64,000 bases of DNA, from positions 1,591,099 through 1,655,098 of the forward strand of contig NZ_JAVALZ010000001.1 in the NCBI RefSeq assembly GCF_030730865.1, written 5' to 3'. Shown here in pieces: positions 17,026 through 26,496 of the stretch. The notes under the pieces were generated by a model. The model was not told the DNA's origin and made no database searches. It saw only the letters and a program-made list of their open reading frames with translations. This DNA comes from Uliginosibacterium sp. 31-16 (GTDB lineage: Bacteria > Pseudomonadota > Gammaproteobacteria > Burkholderiales > Rhodocyclaceae). Every line of letters begins with the position of its first letter. Within the stretch, counting starts at the first letter, position 1. The position numbers and the translations under genes were made by a program.

Positions 17026-17985
17026 TCACTTCGTCGAACACACCCGCACGTTCTTGTCGCCGCGCTTCGCACAAGGCATGCGTTTGTCGGGCGAGGGGTG
17101 CGGGGTGCCTGTGTTGTCGATGCGAACTTCGTCGATCATCCAGTCGGCCACGCCCTGTTTGTCCAGCGTCATCCGCAGCAGCCAGCCCGTGCGCCCGGCC
17201 TTGGTGTCGAAACCATCGAAGACAAGATTACCCAGGCTGTAGATGATCGGCGCGCCCTTGTAGATGTCGGTGCCTTGCGTGCAGTGCGGGTGTCCGCCGA
17301 CAACGGCGGCGGCACCGGCGTCGATCATCTGCTGGGCAAATTCGCGCTGGCGGGCGCTGGGCGAGGGTTCGTTTTCCCAACCCCAGTGCATGAAGGGGAT
17401 GACCAGATCGGCACCGGCCGTCTTGGCCGCACGAATGTCACCGAGGACCTGACTGTCTTCGCTCCAGGCAATCCCCGGCCAGGTCGGGCCGGCCTCGAAA
17501 CTGCGCGGCTTGTACTCGTTGTAGCCGAGCACCGCGATCTTCAGGCCGTTCTTCTCGAGCCACAGCGGCGTGTGGGCTTCGGCGAGGTTGCGCCCGGCGC
17601 CGAAGTGGCGAACCCCGGCCTCGTCGAGCAGGCTCATGGTTTCCAGAAGTGCCGGGTGGCCGTAGTCACCGGAGTGGTTGTTGGCCAGCGAGACGGCTGT
17701 GAAACGGTTGCGCAGCAATTTGGCCGCGTTCGGGACTGCGCGGAAGGTATAGATCTTGTTCGGGTTGGGTTTGCCCTTGCTGGAGATCGGCGCTTCGAGA
17801 TTGGCAATGCGGAAATCGCTGCGCGACAGCAGCTTGCCGAGCGGGGCGAGCGGGTCACCGCCGTCAGCAATGACTTTGCCAGGGCCTTCGTCGAGCATCA
17901 CGTCACCACCGAAAACCAGCGTGACGGTGTCGGCCGCCTGAGCGGCGCCGGTGGCGAGAAGCAGGCTGAGCAGGAGGCGTCTCAT
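17026..17985 (-). CDS. CapA-family (PGA_cap) metallophosphoesterase-like protein
   Basis: 319 residues with a signal peptide (MRRLLLSLLLATGAAQAAD). The CapA/PgsA fold is shown by FGGDVMLDEG, NLEAPIS, LANNHSGDYG, HWGWENEPSPSARQREFA and GGHPHCTQG...YSLGNLVFD, with the usual metal-binding Asp/Asn/His residues. Members take part in poly-gamma-glutamate capsule synthesis or export, or are uncharacterised periplasmic phosphoesterases. No other pgs/cap genes (capB, capC) are nearby. Position in the same leftward run as the cyanophycin-associated exporter raises the possibility of a role on another polyamide. The C-terminus has two Cys that may form a disulfide. Confidence 0.85.
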   Translation of the reverse strand: MRRLLLSLLLATGAAQAADTVTLVFGGDVMLDEGPGKVIADGGDPLAPLGKLLSRSDFRIANLEAPISSKGKPNPNKIYTFRAVPNAAKLLRNRFTAVSLANNHSGDYGHPALLETMSLLDEAGVRHFGAGRNLAEAHTPLWLEKNGLKIAVLGYNEYKPRSFEAGPTWPGIAWSEDSQVLGDIRAAKTAGADLVIPFMHWGWENEPSPSARQREFAQQMIDAGAAAVVGGHPHCTQGTDIYKGAPIIYSLGNLVFDGFDTKAGRTGWLLRMTLDKQGVADWMIDEVRIDNTGTPHPSPDKRMPCAKRGDKNVRVCSTK

Positions 17986-18386
17986 GGTTGTTCCTCGGCG
18001 GGCTGGATCTCGCACCAGTAGCGTAATTCGCTGTCACGAATCGGTTCGTAGACGCGCTGCATGCCGGTGAAGCCGGGGCGGCCGTGTGCCTCCATGGCTT
18101 CGGCGAGCGGATAGGACGCCTGATGGACCAGCACCGGGCCATCCGGATGGTCGGCATAGGTGTAGAGCTTCACCATGCCGGGCTCGAACACAGGCCGGAA
18201 CAGGAAGTAGGAACCGATGGCAGTGGGCGCCACCCGGTAGGCGTCGGGGACGCTGGCCAGCCTGGGCTGGAACAGGCTTTTCGTCTCGCCCCCGTAGGTG
18301 TAATGACAGGCCAGTTGTTGTGCCGGTGCCGCGAAGGCGGTGCCGGCCGCAACGGCCAGCAGGAATGCGGTGATGGTGTTTTTCAT
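17982..18386 (-). CDS. Secreted protein of unknown function
   Basis: 134 residues with a clear signal peptide (MKNTITAFLLAVAAGTAFA). The mature part begins PAQQLACHYTYGGETKSLF and has one more Cys (RYWCEI) that could pair with the first. I do not recognise the family. ATGA overlaps join it to the DUF1854 gene upstream and to the CapA-like gene downstream, so it is probably expressed with them and acts in the periplasm. Confidence 0.65.
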   Translation of the reverse strand: MKNTITAFLLAVAAGTAFAAPAQQLACHYTYGGETKSLFQPRLASVPDAYRVAPTAIGSYFLFRPVFEPGMVKLYTYADHPDGPVLVHQASYPLAEAMEAHGRPGFTGMQRVYEPIRDSELRYWCEIQPAEEQP

Positions 18387-18853
18387 AGGAAACGATCCAG
18401 AAGCTTGCGCGAGTGGCGGTCCAGATCAGCGAGCTTGCGGATCATGAACTGAATGCCATGCGCGTCGGCAATCAGGAGGATACCGCCGGGCAAGCGACGG
18501 ATATCTTCTTCACCCTTGAGTACGAAGCTGGCCGTGCCGCGATCGGTTTCGACATCCCAGGTGCTCGGTGTGGCGAAGCTGGAGACCTTGTTCAGGCGCT
18601 TGATCTCGGGCATGAATTCACGAGCACCCAGTTCTTCCTCGATCAGGGCGCGCAGCTCTGCCGGTAGCCCGGCCAGCAACTCGATCCAGGCGACTTCGTG
18701 GCCGTCCGTACTCATCAGGGCGATGCCTTCGAGCGGCGCAGAGATCGGATTGGCACGCACCGGCGTGATGCCTTCATGGCGCACGCCATCGGCATCGGTC
18801 AGCACGAGCTGGCCGAAGGCGTTGCGCTCAAGTGAAAAATTGATGGAACTCAT
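18383..18853 (-). CDS. DUF1854 protein, cyanophycin-metabolism associated
   Basis: 156 residues, soluble. It resembles the DUF1854 family (LERNAFGQLVLTDADGVRHEG...PVRANPISAPLEGIALM, then a conserved REFMPEIKRLNKVSSFATPSTWDVETDRG). From family knowledge, DUF1854 proteins occur next to an ABC transporter in cyanophycin gene clusters, as here; their biochemical role is not known to me. Start 18853 is chosen since MSSINFSLERN matches the compact domain. The first codons and upstream region form one arm of an inverted duplication (see finding). It overlaps the next gene by ATGA. Confidence 0.8.
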   Translation of the reverse strand: MSSINFSLERNAFGQLVLTDADGVRHEGITPVRANPISAPLEGIALMSTDGHEVAWIELLAGLPAELRALIEEELGAREFMPEIKRLNKVSSFATPSTWDVETDRGTASFVLKGEEDIRRLPGGILLIADAHGIQFMIRKLADLDRHSRKLLDRFL

Positions 18854-19116
18854 TTCACAGTCCTCTGTGGGATGCGTTGGGCCGGAATGCGGATGAACCG
18901 CGAGCCGTGTGAGGAAGCAAAGGGTGGTTCCCCTTTGCGACGAGCATGGGGAAGCGGGCGCCGCATTCCGACCCAACCCGAAGGGCCGTCACTGTTCCGG
19001 GCGCATTGCTGCGTTGCTCGTTGCTTGTGTGGCCACACCACACGGCGCGCCTCGCGCCTTGCCCTGCCTCCCGGAACAGTGGCAGCGCACCCACCGAGGG
19101 CTGTGAAATGAGTTCC
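18845..19116. repeat. Inverted-duplication/palindrome block between exporter and DUF1854 genes
   Basis: Outer arms 18845-18871 and 19090-19116 are inverted copies matching at 25 of 27 positions, and each contains an ATGAGTTCC start-codon context. Inside are a 17-bp pair with one mismatch (18876-18892 / 18961-18977, GTTGGG and CGGAATGCGG), a perfect 8-bp hairpin GCAAAGGG/CCCTTTGC (18917-18938), perfect 12-bp arms CACTGTTCCGGG / CCCGGAACAGTG (18990-19001 / 19070-19081) and the perfect 12-mer GTGTGGCCACAC. No gene is supported within it. Confidence 0.8.
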
Positions 19117-19129
19117 CGCGGGGCGCCCA

Positions 19130-21379
19130 TCATTCGCCTCCTTCAAGCAGATTCTGTTCGGCATTGCGCAGTTGGGCCTGATACAGGCGCCAGTAGGCCC
19201 CTTCGGCGGCCATCAGCTGGTCGTGGTTGCCAACCTCGACGATCTGGCCACGATCCATGACGACGAGGCGATCAGCTTTGCGCAATGTGGACAGGCGGTG
19301 GGCGATGGCGATGGTGGTGCGGCCCTGCACGAGGTTGTCGAGCGCGCGCTGAATTTCCTTTTCGGTCTCGGTATCCACGGCCGAGGTGGCTTCATCCATG
19401 ATCAGGATGCGCGGGTCGATCAGCAGCGCGCGGGCAATCGACACGCGCTGGCGTTCGCCGCCGGAGAGGCCCTGACCGCGCTCGCCGACGATGGAGTCGT
19501 AGCCCTGTGGCAGGCGCAGGATGAACTCATGGGCGTGAGCTGCGCGGGCGGCGGCGATGATCTCGGCGCGGGTCGCATCCGGTTTGCCGTAGGCGATGTT
19601 CTCGGCAATCGTGCCGAAGAACAGGAAGGGTTCCTGCAGCACCAGCCCGATGTTGCGACGGAAGTCCGCAATCGCCACGCTGCGGATGTCCACCCCATCG
19701 ATCATGATCGCGCCTTCCGATACGTCGTAGAAGCGGCAGATCAGGTTGACCAGCGTGCTCTTGCCAGAGCCGGAATGGCCGACCAGGCCGATCATTTCGC
19801 CGGGCTGGATGTCCAGCGATAGATTGCGGATCACCGAGCGGTTGCCGTAGCGGAAACCGATGTCGCGCATCTGGATGCTGCCTTGCACGCTGGGCAGGGG
19901 CACGGGTTTGACGGGCTCCGGCACGCTGGAAACGTGGTCGAGGATGTCGAAGATGCGCTTGGCGCCGGCGGCGGCTTTTTGGGTGACCGAGACGATGCGG
20001 CTCATCGAATCCAGCCGGGTGTAGAAGCGCCCGATGTAGGCCAGGAAGGCGACCAGCACACCGACGGTGATGTCGTTGTGCGAGACCTGCCAGATGCCGA
20101 AGGCCCACACCACGAGCAGGCCGATCTCGGTCAGCAGCGTGACGGTGGGCGAGAACAGGGACCAGGTCTTGTTGATCCGGTCATTCACGGCGAGGTTATG
20201 GGCGTTGGCTTCACGGAAACGCTGCGTTTCGCGTTTTTCCTGCGCAAAAGCCTTCACTACCCGGATGCCAGGGATGGTGTCGGCAAGGATGTTGGTGACT
20301 TCACCCCAGACGCGATCTATCTTTTCGAAACCGGTGCGCAGGCGGTCGCGCACGGTGTGGATCATCCACATGATCAGCGGCAGCGGCAGCAGGGTGACGA
20401 TGGCCAGCCAGTGGTTGATCGAGAACAGGATTGCCGTGGTCATGGCGATCATCAGCACATCGGTGATGAAATCCAGCGCATGCAGCGAGAGGAACACGCT
20501 GATGCGGTCGGATTCCGAGCCGATGCGCGCCATCAGGTCGCCGGTGCGCTTGCCGCCAAAATACTCGAGCGAGAGTTTGATCAGGTGTTCATAGGTGGTG
20601 GTGCGCAGGTCGGCCGAGATCCGCTCGGAGACCAGCGCGAGGATGTAGGTCTTGGCCCAGCCGAGCAGCCAGGACAGCATGGCCGCGCCAAACAGCCCGG
20701 CCAGCAGCATGATCTCCATCCGGGTGTCGATCGGCTTGCCGTTCTGATAGGGGATCAGCACCTTGTCCATCAGCGGCATGGTCAGGTAGGGCGGCACCAG
20801 TGTCGCGGCGGTGGCGCCGGTCATCAGCGCGAAACCCGCGACGAGTTGCCAGCGGTAGGGTTTGGCAAAGCGCCACAGGCGGAAGAGTGTCCAGGTCGAC
20901 GGGGCTTCGTGCAGCTCGCGGGCGCAGATCGGGCATTCGTCTTCGCCCGGGGGCAGCGGGGCCTTGCAGGTCGCGCAGATTTCTTCATCCGGCGTCTTGG
21001 GGGCCTGGCCGGTGCGCAGGGCTTCGGTCTGGCGCTCGAATTCGCTGATCACGCGCAGGGCGGCGAGGTTCTGGCTCAGGGTGAAACGCCAGTGGGCGAT
21101 CCGTCCGTTGGTGTCCAGCAGCTCCAGGCAGCCCACGCCAGCGTGGTCGGTGTGGCGCAGGGCCAGTGTTCCCCTGAGCGGCCAGCTTTGCCAGCTGGCC
21201 TCGGGCGTGCACGCCAGCAGCTCGCTGGCGGTGATCAGGACCAGCCCTGAGGCGAATCGCAGGCGCGCATCCAGATCCAGCTCCAGCCAGGCCAGAACAG
21301 GTTTGCCGCAGCCCGGACGGGTAGCGATTTCGGTACGCCAGCGCTCAGGCAGGCTATGGTCAGCAGGTACGGGCAACAT
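19130..21379 (-). CDS. ABC exporter (fused permease/ATPase) with N-terminal zinc-ribbon domain, cyanophycin associated
   Basis: 749 residues. An N-terminal ~170-residue soluble part ends in a four-cysteine zinc-ribbon (CATC...CPIC, about 137-151). Then six membrane helices of an ABC type-1 exporter (about 175-460) and an ATPase with Walker [11 protein letters not shown]-loop LVLQEPFLF, signature [15 protein letters not shown], Walker [10 protein letters not shown] and H-loop IAHRLST. A homodimeric exporter is expected. This extended exporter plus DUF1854 protein is a pair known from cyanophycin loci, matching the divergent cphA'/cphA here. Substrate unknown. The gene ends at the palindrome block. 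Confidence 0.88.
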   Translation of the reverse strand: MLPVPADHSLPERWRTEIATRPGCGKPVLAWLELDLDARLRFASGLVLITASELLACTPEASWQSWPLRGTLALRHTDHAGVGCLELLDTNGRIAHWRFTLSQNLAALRVISEFERQTEALRTGQAPKTPDEEICATCKAPLPPGEDECPICARELHEAPSTWTLFRLWRFAKPYRWQLVAGFALMTGATAATLVPPYLTMPLMDKVLIPYQNGKPIDTRMEIMLLAGLFGAAMLSWLLGWAKTYILALVSERISADLRTTTYEHLIKLSLEYFGGKRTGDLMARIGSESDRISVFLSLHALDFITDVLMIAMTTAILFSINHWLAIVTLLPLPLIMWMIHTVRDRLRTGFEKIDRVWGEVTNILADTIPGIRVVKAFAQEKRETQRFREANAHNLAVNDRINKTWSLFSPTVTLLTEIGLLVVWAFGIWQVSHNDITVGVLVAFLAYIGRFYTRLDSMSRIVSVTQKAAAGAKRIFDILDHVSSVPEPVKPVPLPSVQGSIQMRDIGFRYGNRSVIRNLSLDIQPGEMIGLVGHSGSGKSTLVNLICRFYDVSEGAIMIDGVDIRSVAIADFRRNIGLVLQEPFLFFGTIAENIAYGKPDATRAEIIAAARAAHAHEFILRLPQGYDSIVGERGQGLSGGERQRVSIARALLIDPRILIMDEATSAVDTETEKEIQRALDNLVQGRTTIAIAHRLSTLRKADRLVVMDRGQIVEVGNHDQLMAAEGAYWRLYQAQLRNAEQNLLEGGE

Positions 21380-21656
21380 CGGGGCTCACTTCGGGTCTTG
21401 TCAGGTTCATGCCAGCTTCGGGGTGCTGAATTGGGGCCGGATCGGGGCGGAAGTCCGTTAAACTCACGTCTGAGAAGTCGGGGCGCCCGGCAGCACATGA
21501 TAAACGCTGCGGGCTGCTTGCTGGCGGTGCTGCATCATGGAAGCACGTGTTCCTGATCTGGCGCGTACCGGTCAGGCGCCCGATGGCGCATAATCCGCGC
21601 GCCGATGAACCTGCTGGCTTGATGCGTGAAGGCACACGCCCGAAACTTGCGACAAC
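21380..21656. promoter_or_regulatory. Divergent regulatory region between exporter and cphA'
   Basis: 277 bp without a supported gene, between divergently transcribed cyanophycin-related genes. A CATAAT -10-like element (21589-21594) lies 63 bp before cphA'; no clear -35 is seen. Shared control of both arms of the locus probably resides here. Confidence 0.4.
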
Positions 21657-23807
21657 ATGACCAAAGACATTCGAATCCTTGATGTGCTGCACCTGCGCGG
21701 CCCCAACATCTGGACCTATCGCCCGGCCATCGAGGCCCGGGTCGATATCGGCGAACTGGAGGAATGCCCCTCCAATACCATTCCCGGTTTTTACGAGCGT
21801 CTATCGGGCATGCTGCCCGGCCTGATCGAGCACACCTGCAGTTATGGCGAGCGCGGAGGTTTCCTGCGCCGCGTGCAGGAAGGCACCTGGCCGGCGCACA
21901 TCCTCGAACACGTTACCCTCGAATTGCAGACCCAGGCGGGTCAGCGCACCAGCTTTGGCAAGGCGCGCAGCACTTCGCAGACGGGTGTTTACAAAGTTGC
22001 CGTGCGGTCGCGCCACAAGGATGTGACCGTGGCCTGCCTGCATGCCGCGCGTGACCTGGTGATGGCAGCCATCGAAGACAGGCCTTTCGACGTGCCCGCC
22101 ACCGTGGCCCGTCTGCACGAACTGGCCGACTCCCTCTGTCTCGGGCCGAGCACAGCCTGCATTGTGGATGCCGCGACCGACAACAACATTCCCTCGATCC
22201 GTCTTACCGACGGCAATCTTGTCCAGCTCGGCTACGGCGTACGCCAGCGCCGCGTATGGACGGCCGAAACCGACCGTACCAGCGCCATTGCCGAAAGCAT
22301 CGCCAGCGACAAGGATCTGACCAAGAGTCTGCTGGTGCCTTGTGGCGTACCGGTACCGGAAGGCCATGTCGTTGCCAATCCCGAAGAAGCCTGGGAGGTC
22401 GCACAGGACATTGGTTTGCCGGTGGTGGTAAAGCCTTCGGATGCCAACCATGGCCGCGGCGTGTGTCTTGAACTGATGACCGAAGAGGAGGTCAAGGCGG
22501 CCTTCCCCGTGGCCGATGCCGAAGGCAGCGAAGTCATTGTCGAACGCTACATCCGGGGTTGTGAACACCGCTTGCTGGTTGTGGGCGGCAAGCTGGTGGC
22601 GGCCGGGCGCGGCGAGAACATCGTGATCACCGGCGACGGCAAGGCCAGCGTGCGTGAGCTGATCGACAGCCAGCTCAATATCGACCCGCGTCGCGGCGAA
22701 GCCGAAGAGTTTCCGCTGGAAACCATCAAGATCGACAGTGATCGCACCATGCAGCTGCTGCTGGAACGCCAGGGCTTCAATGCTGATTCGGTGCCGGCTG
22801 CCGGCCGTGTGGTGACCGTGCAGCGCAACGGCAACGTGTCCATTGACTGTACCGACGAGGTTCATCCTGAAGTTGCTGCGGCTGCCGTGCTGGCGGCACG
22901 CATTGTCGGGCTGGATATTGCCGGCATCGATCTGGTGACCGAAGACGTCTCCCTGCCGCTGGAGCGAACTGGCGGCGCCATCGTCGAAGTGAATGCCGGC
23001 CCCAGCCTGCTGATGCATCTGAAGCCGGCCGAGGGCAAACCGCGGCCGGTGGGCGAGGCCATTGTGGGGCACCTGTTCCCGGGCGAAGACAACGATGGCC
23101 GGATTCCCGTGATCGGCATTGCCGGCTGTGATGACACCACGCGGGTGGCTCGCCAGATCGGCTGGCAGCTGCACATGGGCGGCTACAACGCCGGCCTGGC
23201 CTGTCGTGAGGGGCTGTTCCTCGATCAGCGTGCCGTGGAAAAGACCGACTGCGCCAACTGGGCGGCGGGGCAACGCGTGCTGATGAACCGTACGGTGGAT
23301 GCGGCCGTGTTCGAAACCCCGGTCGAGAGCATTCTCGGCGAAGGCTTGCCTTACGACCGCTGCAATGTCGGCGTGGTCACCAGCATCCGCCCCTCGGCCG
23401 ATCTGGAGCGTTTTGATGTGCGCGATGCCGATCAGGTGCGCAATGTGCTGCGCACCCAGGTCGATGTGGTGATGGCCAGTGGCGCCGCCGTGCTCAATGC
23501 CGATGACGCCCAGGTGGCGGGTCTGGCGGAGCTGTGCGACGGCGAAGTGATTTTCTATGCCTTGTCGGCTGACGTGGATGTCGTGACCGAGCATCTGGCT
23601 GCTGGCGGACGTGCCGTATATGTGCGTGAAGGCAGTGTGGTGCTGGCCACTGGCGCGAGTGAGCAGATTCTGGCGGCACGCGTGGCGCACCCTGCCAACG
23701 CCTTGTCGGCCGAACTGGCTGCGGTGGCGGCGGCTTGGGCGCTGGGTATCTCGCCGGATCTGATCAGCAGTGCCATCGAAAGCTTTGAATCCAGCCTGGG
23801 CCGCTGA
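21657..23807 (+). CDS. cphA': Cyanophycin synthetase-like protein CphA' with degenerate Mur-ligase part
   Basis: 716 residues, homologous along its length to the next gene (cphA). The N-terminal domain and ATP-grasp domain are intact: VVVKPSDANHGRG, the GGAIVEVNAGPSLLMH metal/ATP region. The Mur-ligase domain has lost its P-loop: where CphA has GTNGKTTT, this has GCDDTTRV (490-497). It also ends at SAIESFESSLGR and lacks the whole C-terminal Mur-ligase lobe with DYGHN. It therefore can probably do only the ATP-grasp ligation. Cyanobacterial CphA2, similarly shortened, polymerises beta-aspartyl-arginine dipeptide; that or a heteromeric role with CphA is my inference. It precedes cphA by 40 bp. 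Confidence 0.88.
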   Translation: MTKDIRILDVLHLRGPNIWTYRPAIEARVDIGELEECPSNTIPGFYERLSGMLPGLIEHTCSYGERGGFLRRVQEGTWPAHILEHVTLELQTQAGQRTSFGKARSTSQTGVYKVAVRSRHKDVTVACLHAARDLVMAAIEDRPFDVPATVARLHELADSLCLGPSTACIVDAATDNNIPSIRLTDGNLVQLGYGVRQRRVWTAETDRTSAIAESIASDKDLTKSLLVPCGVPVPEGHVVANPEEAWEVAQDIGLPVVVKPSDANHGRGVCLELMTEEEVKAAFPVADAEGSEVIVERYIRGCEHRLLVVGGKLVAAGRGENIVITGDGKASVRELIDSQLNIDPRRGEAEEFPLETIKIDSDRTMQLLLERQGFNADSVPAAGRVVTVQRNGNVSIDCTDEVHPEVAAAAVLAARIVGLDIAGIDLVTEDVSLPLERTGGAIVEVNAGPSLLMHLKPAEGKPRPVGEAIVGHLFPGEDNDGRIPVIGIAGCDDTTRVARQIGWQLHMGGYNAGLACREGLFLDQRAVEKTDCANWAAGQRVLMNRTVDAAVFETPVESILGEGLPYDRCNVGVVTSIRPSADLERFDVRDADQVRNVLRTQVDVVMASGAAVLNADDAQVAGLAELCDGEVIFYALSADVDVVTEHLAAGGRAVYVREGSVVLATGASEQILAARVAHPANALSAELAAVAAAWALGISPDLISSAIESFESSLGR

Positions 23808-23847
23808 GCGCCCGGATTGATCGTTAATCGAACAGGAACACGATTCA

Positions 23848-26421
23848 ATGGAAGTTTCCCGTATCCGTGCGCTGCGCGGCCCCAATCTGTGGAGCCGTCA
23901 TACGGCGATCGAAGCCATCGTCACCTGCACTCCGGCCGAGCGTTCGCTGGCCGATCTCCCCGGGTTTGATGCCCGTCTGCGCGAGTTGTTTCCGCAGATC
24001 GGCGCGATCCGCTCCACGTTGCATGAAGAGAGCCTGTCCATGGCGCATGCGCTGGAGTTTGCCGCGCTCGGGCTGCAGGCGCAGGCCGGTTGCCCGGTGA
24101 CCTTCAGCCGCACTTCGGCGACGACCGAAGAGGGCGTGTATCTGGTGGTGGTGGAGTACAGCGAAGAAGCTGTCGGCAAACGCGCCTTCGAGCTGGCCGA
24201 GTCCCTCGTTGCTGCCGCAGCCAGTGGCGGCGGGTTTGATGTGGATGCGGCCTTGGCCGAGCTGCGCGAGCTGGACGAAGACGAACGTCTTGGCCCCTCG
24301 ACGGGTTCCATCGTGTATGCCGCAGTCGCCCACAACATTCCGTTCCGGCGCCTGACCTCCGGCAGCCTTGTGCAGTTTGGCTGGGGCAGCAAGCAGCGCC
24401 GCATCCAGGCCGCCGAGATTGACTCTACCAGTGCGATTGCCGAATCCATCGCGCAGGACAAGGATCTGACCAAGAAGCTGCTCGAAGCCGCTGGTGCGCC
24501 GGTCCCCAAAGGGCGTCCGGTCAACGGGTTTGAAGATGCCTGTGCGGCCGCGGATGAAGTCGGCTATCCGGTAGTGGTCAAGCCACAGGACGGCAATCAG
24601 GGCAAAGGCATCACGGTGAATATCAGCAACCGCGAAGGGCTGGCTCTGGCCTACCGTGTGGCCTGCGAATTCAGCGATGAGATCCTGGTCGAAAAATACC
24701 TGCCGGGCCATGATTTCCGCATGCTGGTGGTGGGTGACAAGCTGGTTGCCGCGGCGCGCCGCGAACCTCCGCTGGTGATCGGTGACGGCGTGCATACCGT
24801 ACGGGCGCTGGTTGAGGAAGTGAACAAGGACCCGCGTCGTGGCGAAGGTCATGCCACCTCGCTGACCAAGATCCGCTTCGACGACATCGCCCTGGCGCGT
24901 CTGGCCGATCAGGGGCTGAGCGCCGACTCCGTGCCGACCAAGGGGCAGCGCGTGATCCTGCGCAACAACGCCAATCTGTCCACGGGGGGCTCGGCCACCG
25001 ATGTGACCGATGACGTGCATCCGGATCTTGCTGCGCGTGCGGTGGCGGCGGCGAAGATGGTCGGGCTGGATATCTGCGGTGTGGATGTGGTGTGTGACAG
25101 CGTGCTGCGTCCGCTTGAAGAGCAGTCAGGCGGGATTGTCGAAGTGAATGCCGCGCCCGGTCTGCGCATGCACCTGTCGCCGTCCTACGGCAAGGGACGC
25201 AACGTGGGCGAGGCGGTGATCTCCACGATGTTCGCGCCTGGCGATGATGGACGGATTCCGGTGGTGGCCGTGACCGGCACCAATGGCAAGACCACCACGG
25301 TGCGCCTGATCGCCCATCTGCTCACCAAAAACGGCATGCGCACCGGCATGACCAATACCGACGGCGTTTACATCGAAGGCCGGCGTATCGACAGTGGTGA
25401 CTGTTCCGGCCCGCGCAGTGCGCGCAACGTGCTGCTGCATCCGTATGTTGATGCTGCCGTGTTCGAGACCGCGCGTGGCGGCCTGCTGCGTGAAGGCCTG
25501 GCCTTTGACCGCTGCAAGGTAGCCGTCGTCACCAATATCGGCATGGGCGACCACCTGGGTCTGAACTACATCACCACGCTTGAAGACCTCGCGGTACTCA
25601 AGCGGGTGATCGTGCAGAACGTGGCGGACAACGGCTATGCCGTGCTCAATGCAGCGGACCCCATCGTCGCCGGCATGGCCGCCAACTGCCCCGGCAGTAT
25701 CATTTTCTTTGCGGCCGACCGCAACAATCCGGTGATGGCGACGCATCGTGCCCAGGGCAAGCGCGTGGTCTACGTCGAGAATGATGCTATTGTGTGCACC
25801 GAAGGCAAGAAATCCGAGCGCATCTCGCTGGCTGGCGTGCCGATCACTCGTGACGGCACGATCAGCTTCCAGGTCGAGAACGTCATGGCGTCGGTCGCCG
25901 CCGCCTGGGCTGTAGGTCTGGAGTGGGACGTGATCCGTGCGGGTCTGGCGAGTTTCGTCAACGATTCGGACAACGCCCCGGGACGCTTCAACCTTTTCGA
26001 TTACAAGGGCGCAACCATCATTGCCGACTACGGCCATAATCCCGACGCCATGCTGGCGCTGGTCAAGGCCGTTGAAGCCATGCCCGGCAAGCAGCGCTCG
26101 GTGGTGATTTCCGGTGCGGGCGACCGTCGCGATGAAGACATCCGTCAGCAGACCGAAATCCTTGGCGCCGCCTTTGACCGTGTCATTCTGTATCAGGATG
26201 CCTGCCAGCGCGGCCGTGCTGATGGTGAAGTGATCGGCCTGTTGCGCGAAGGTCTGCGCGACGCCCGGCGTACCCGTGCGGTGGAGGAAATCAACGGCGA
26301 GTTCATCGCCATCGACCGGGCGCTGGAGCAATTGCAGTCCGGAGACCTCTGCCTGATCCTGATCGATCAGGTCGAAGAAGCTCTGGCGCATATCGCCCAG
26401 CGGATCGCCGAGGCCGGTTGA
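23848..26421 (+). CDS. cphA: Cyanophycin synthetase
   Basis: Non-ribosomal polymerisation of Asp and Arg into cyanophycin, a cytosolic nitrogen/carbon store. The 857 residues are the full family length: N-terminal domain, ATP-grasp domain (VVVKPQDGNQGKG; GGIVEVNAAPGLRMH) that adds Asp to the backbone, and Mur-ligase domain with an intact P-loop GTNGKTTT (477-484), ETARGGLLREGL, VTNIGMGDHLG and DYGHNPDAM, which adds Arg to side chains. It forms an operon with cphA' and ends at an intrinsic terminator. No cyanophycinase (cphB) or isoaspartyl dipeptidase gene is in the window. Confidence 0.95.
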   Translation: MEVSRIRALRGPNLWSRHTAIEAIVTCTPAERSLADLPGFDARLRELFPQIGAIRSTLHEESLSMAHALEFAALGLQAQAGCPVTFSRTSATTEEGVYLVVVEYSEEAVGKRAFELAESLVAAAASGGGFDVDAALAELRELDEDERLGPSTGSIVYAAVAHNIPFRRLTSGSLVQFGWGSKQRRIQAAEIDSTSAIAESIAQDKDLTKKLLEAAGAPVPKGRPVNGFEDACAAADEVGYPVVVKPQDGNQGKGITVNISNREGLALAYRVACEFSDEILVEKYLPGHDFRMLVVGDKLVAAARREPPLVIGDGVHTVRALVEEVNKDPRRGEGHATSLTKIRFDDIALARLADQGLSADSVPTKGQRVILRNNANLSTGGSATDVTDDVHPDLAARAVAAAKMVGLDICGVDVVCDSVLRPLEEQSGGIVEVNAAPGLRMHLSPSYGKGRNVGEAVISTMFAPGDDGRIPVVAVTGTNGKTTTVRLIAHLLTKNGMRTGMTNTDGVYIEGRRIDSGDCSGPRSARNVLLHPYVDAAVFETARGGLLREGLAFDRCKVAVVTNIGMGDHLGLNYITTLEDLAVLKRVIVQNVADNGYAVLNAADPIVAGMAANCPGSIIFFAADRNNPVMATHRAQGKRVVYVENDAIVCTEGKKSERISLAGVPITRDGTISFQVENVMASVAAAWAVGLEWDVIRAGLASFVNDSDNAPGRFNLFDYKGATIIADYGHNPDAMLALVKAVEAMPGKQRSVVISGAGDRRDEDIRQQTEILGAAFDRVILYQDACQRGRADGEVIGLLREGLRDARRTRAVEEINGEFIAIDRALEQLQSGDLCLILIDQVEEALAHIAQRIAEAG

Positions 26422-26437
26422 AGTACGCATGACGGAT

Positions 26438-26469
26438 GAAAAGGGCGGCCTGCGGGTCGCCCTTTTTTC
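26438..26469 (+). terminator. Intrinsic terminator of cphA'-cphA
   Basis: AAAAGGGCG (26439-26447) and CGCCCTTTT (26459-26467) form a 9-bp stem followed by further T residues, 15 bp after cphA. It could serve both strands, since the RNase H gene converges here. Confidence 0.85.
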
Positions 26470-26496
26470 ATGCTGCGAAGCGTTCGAACCGGATGC

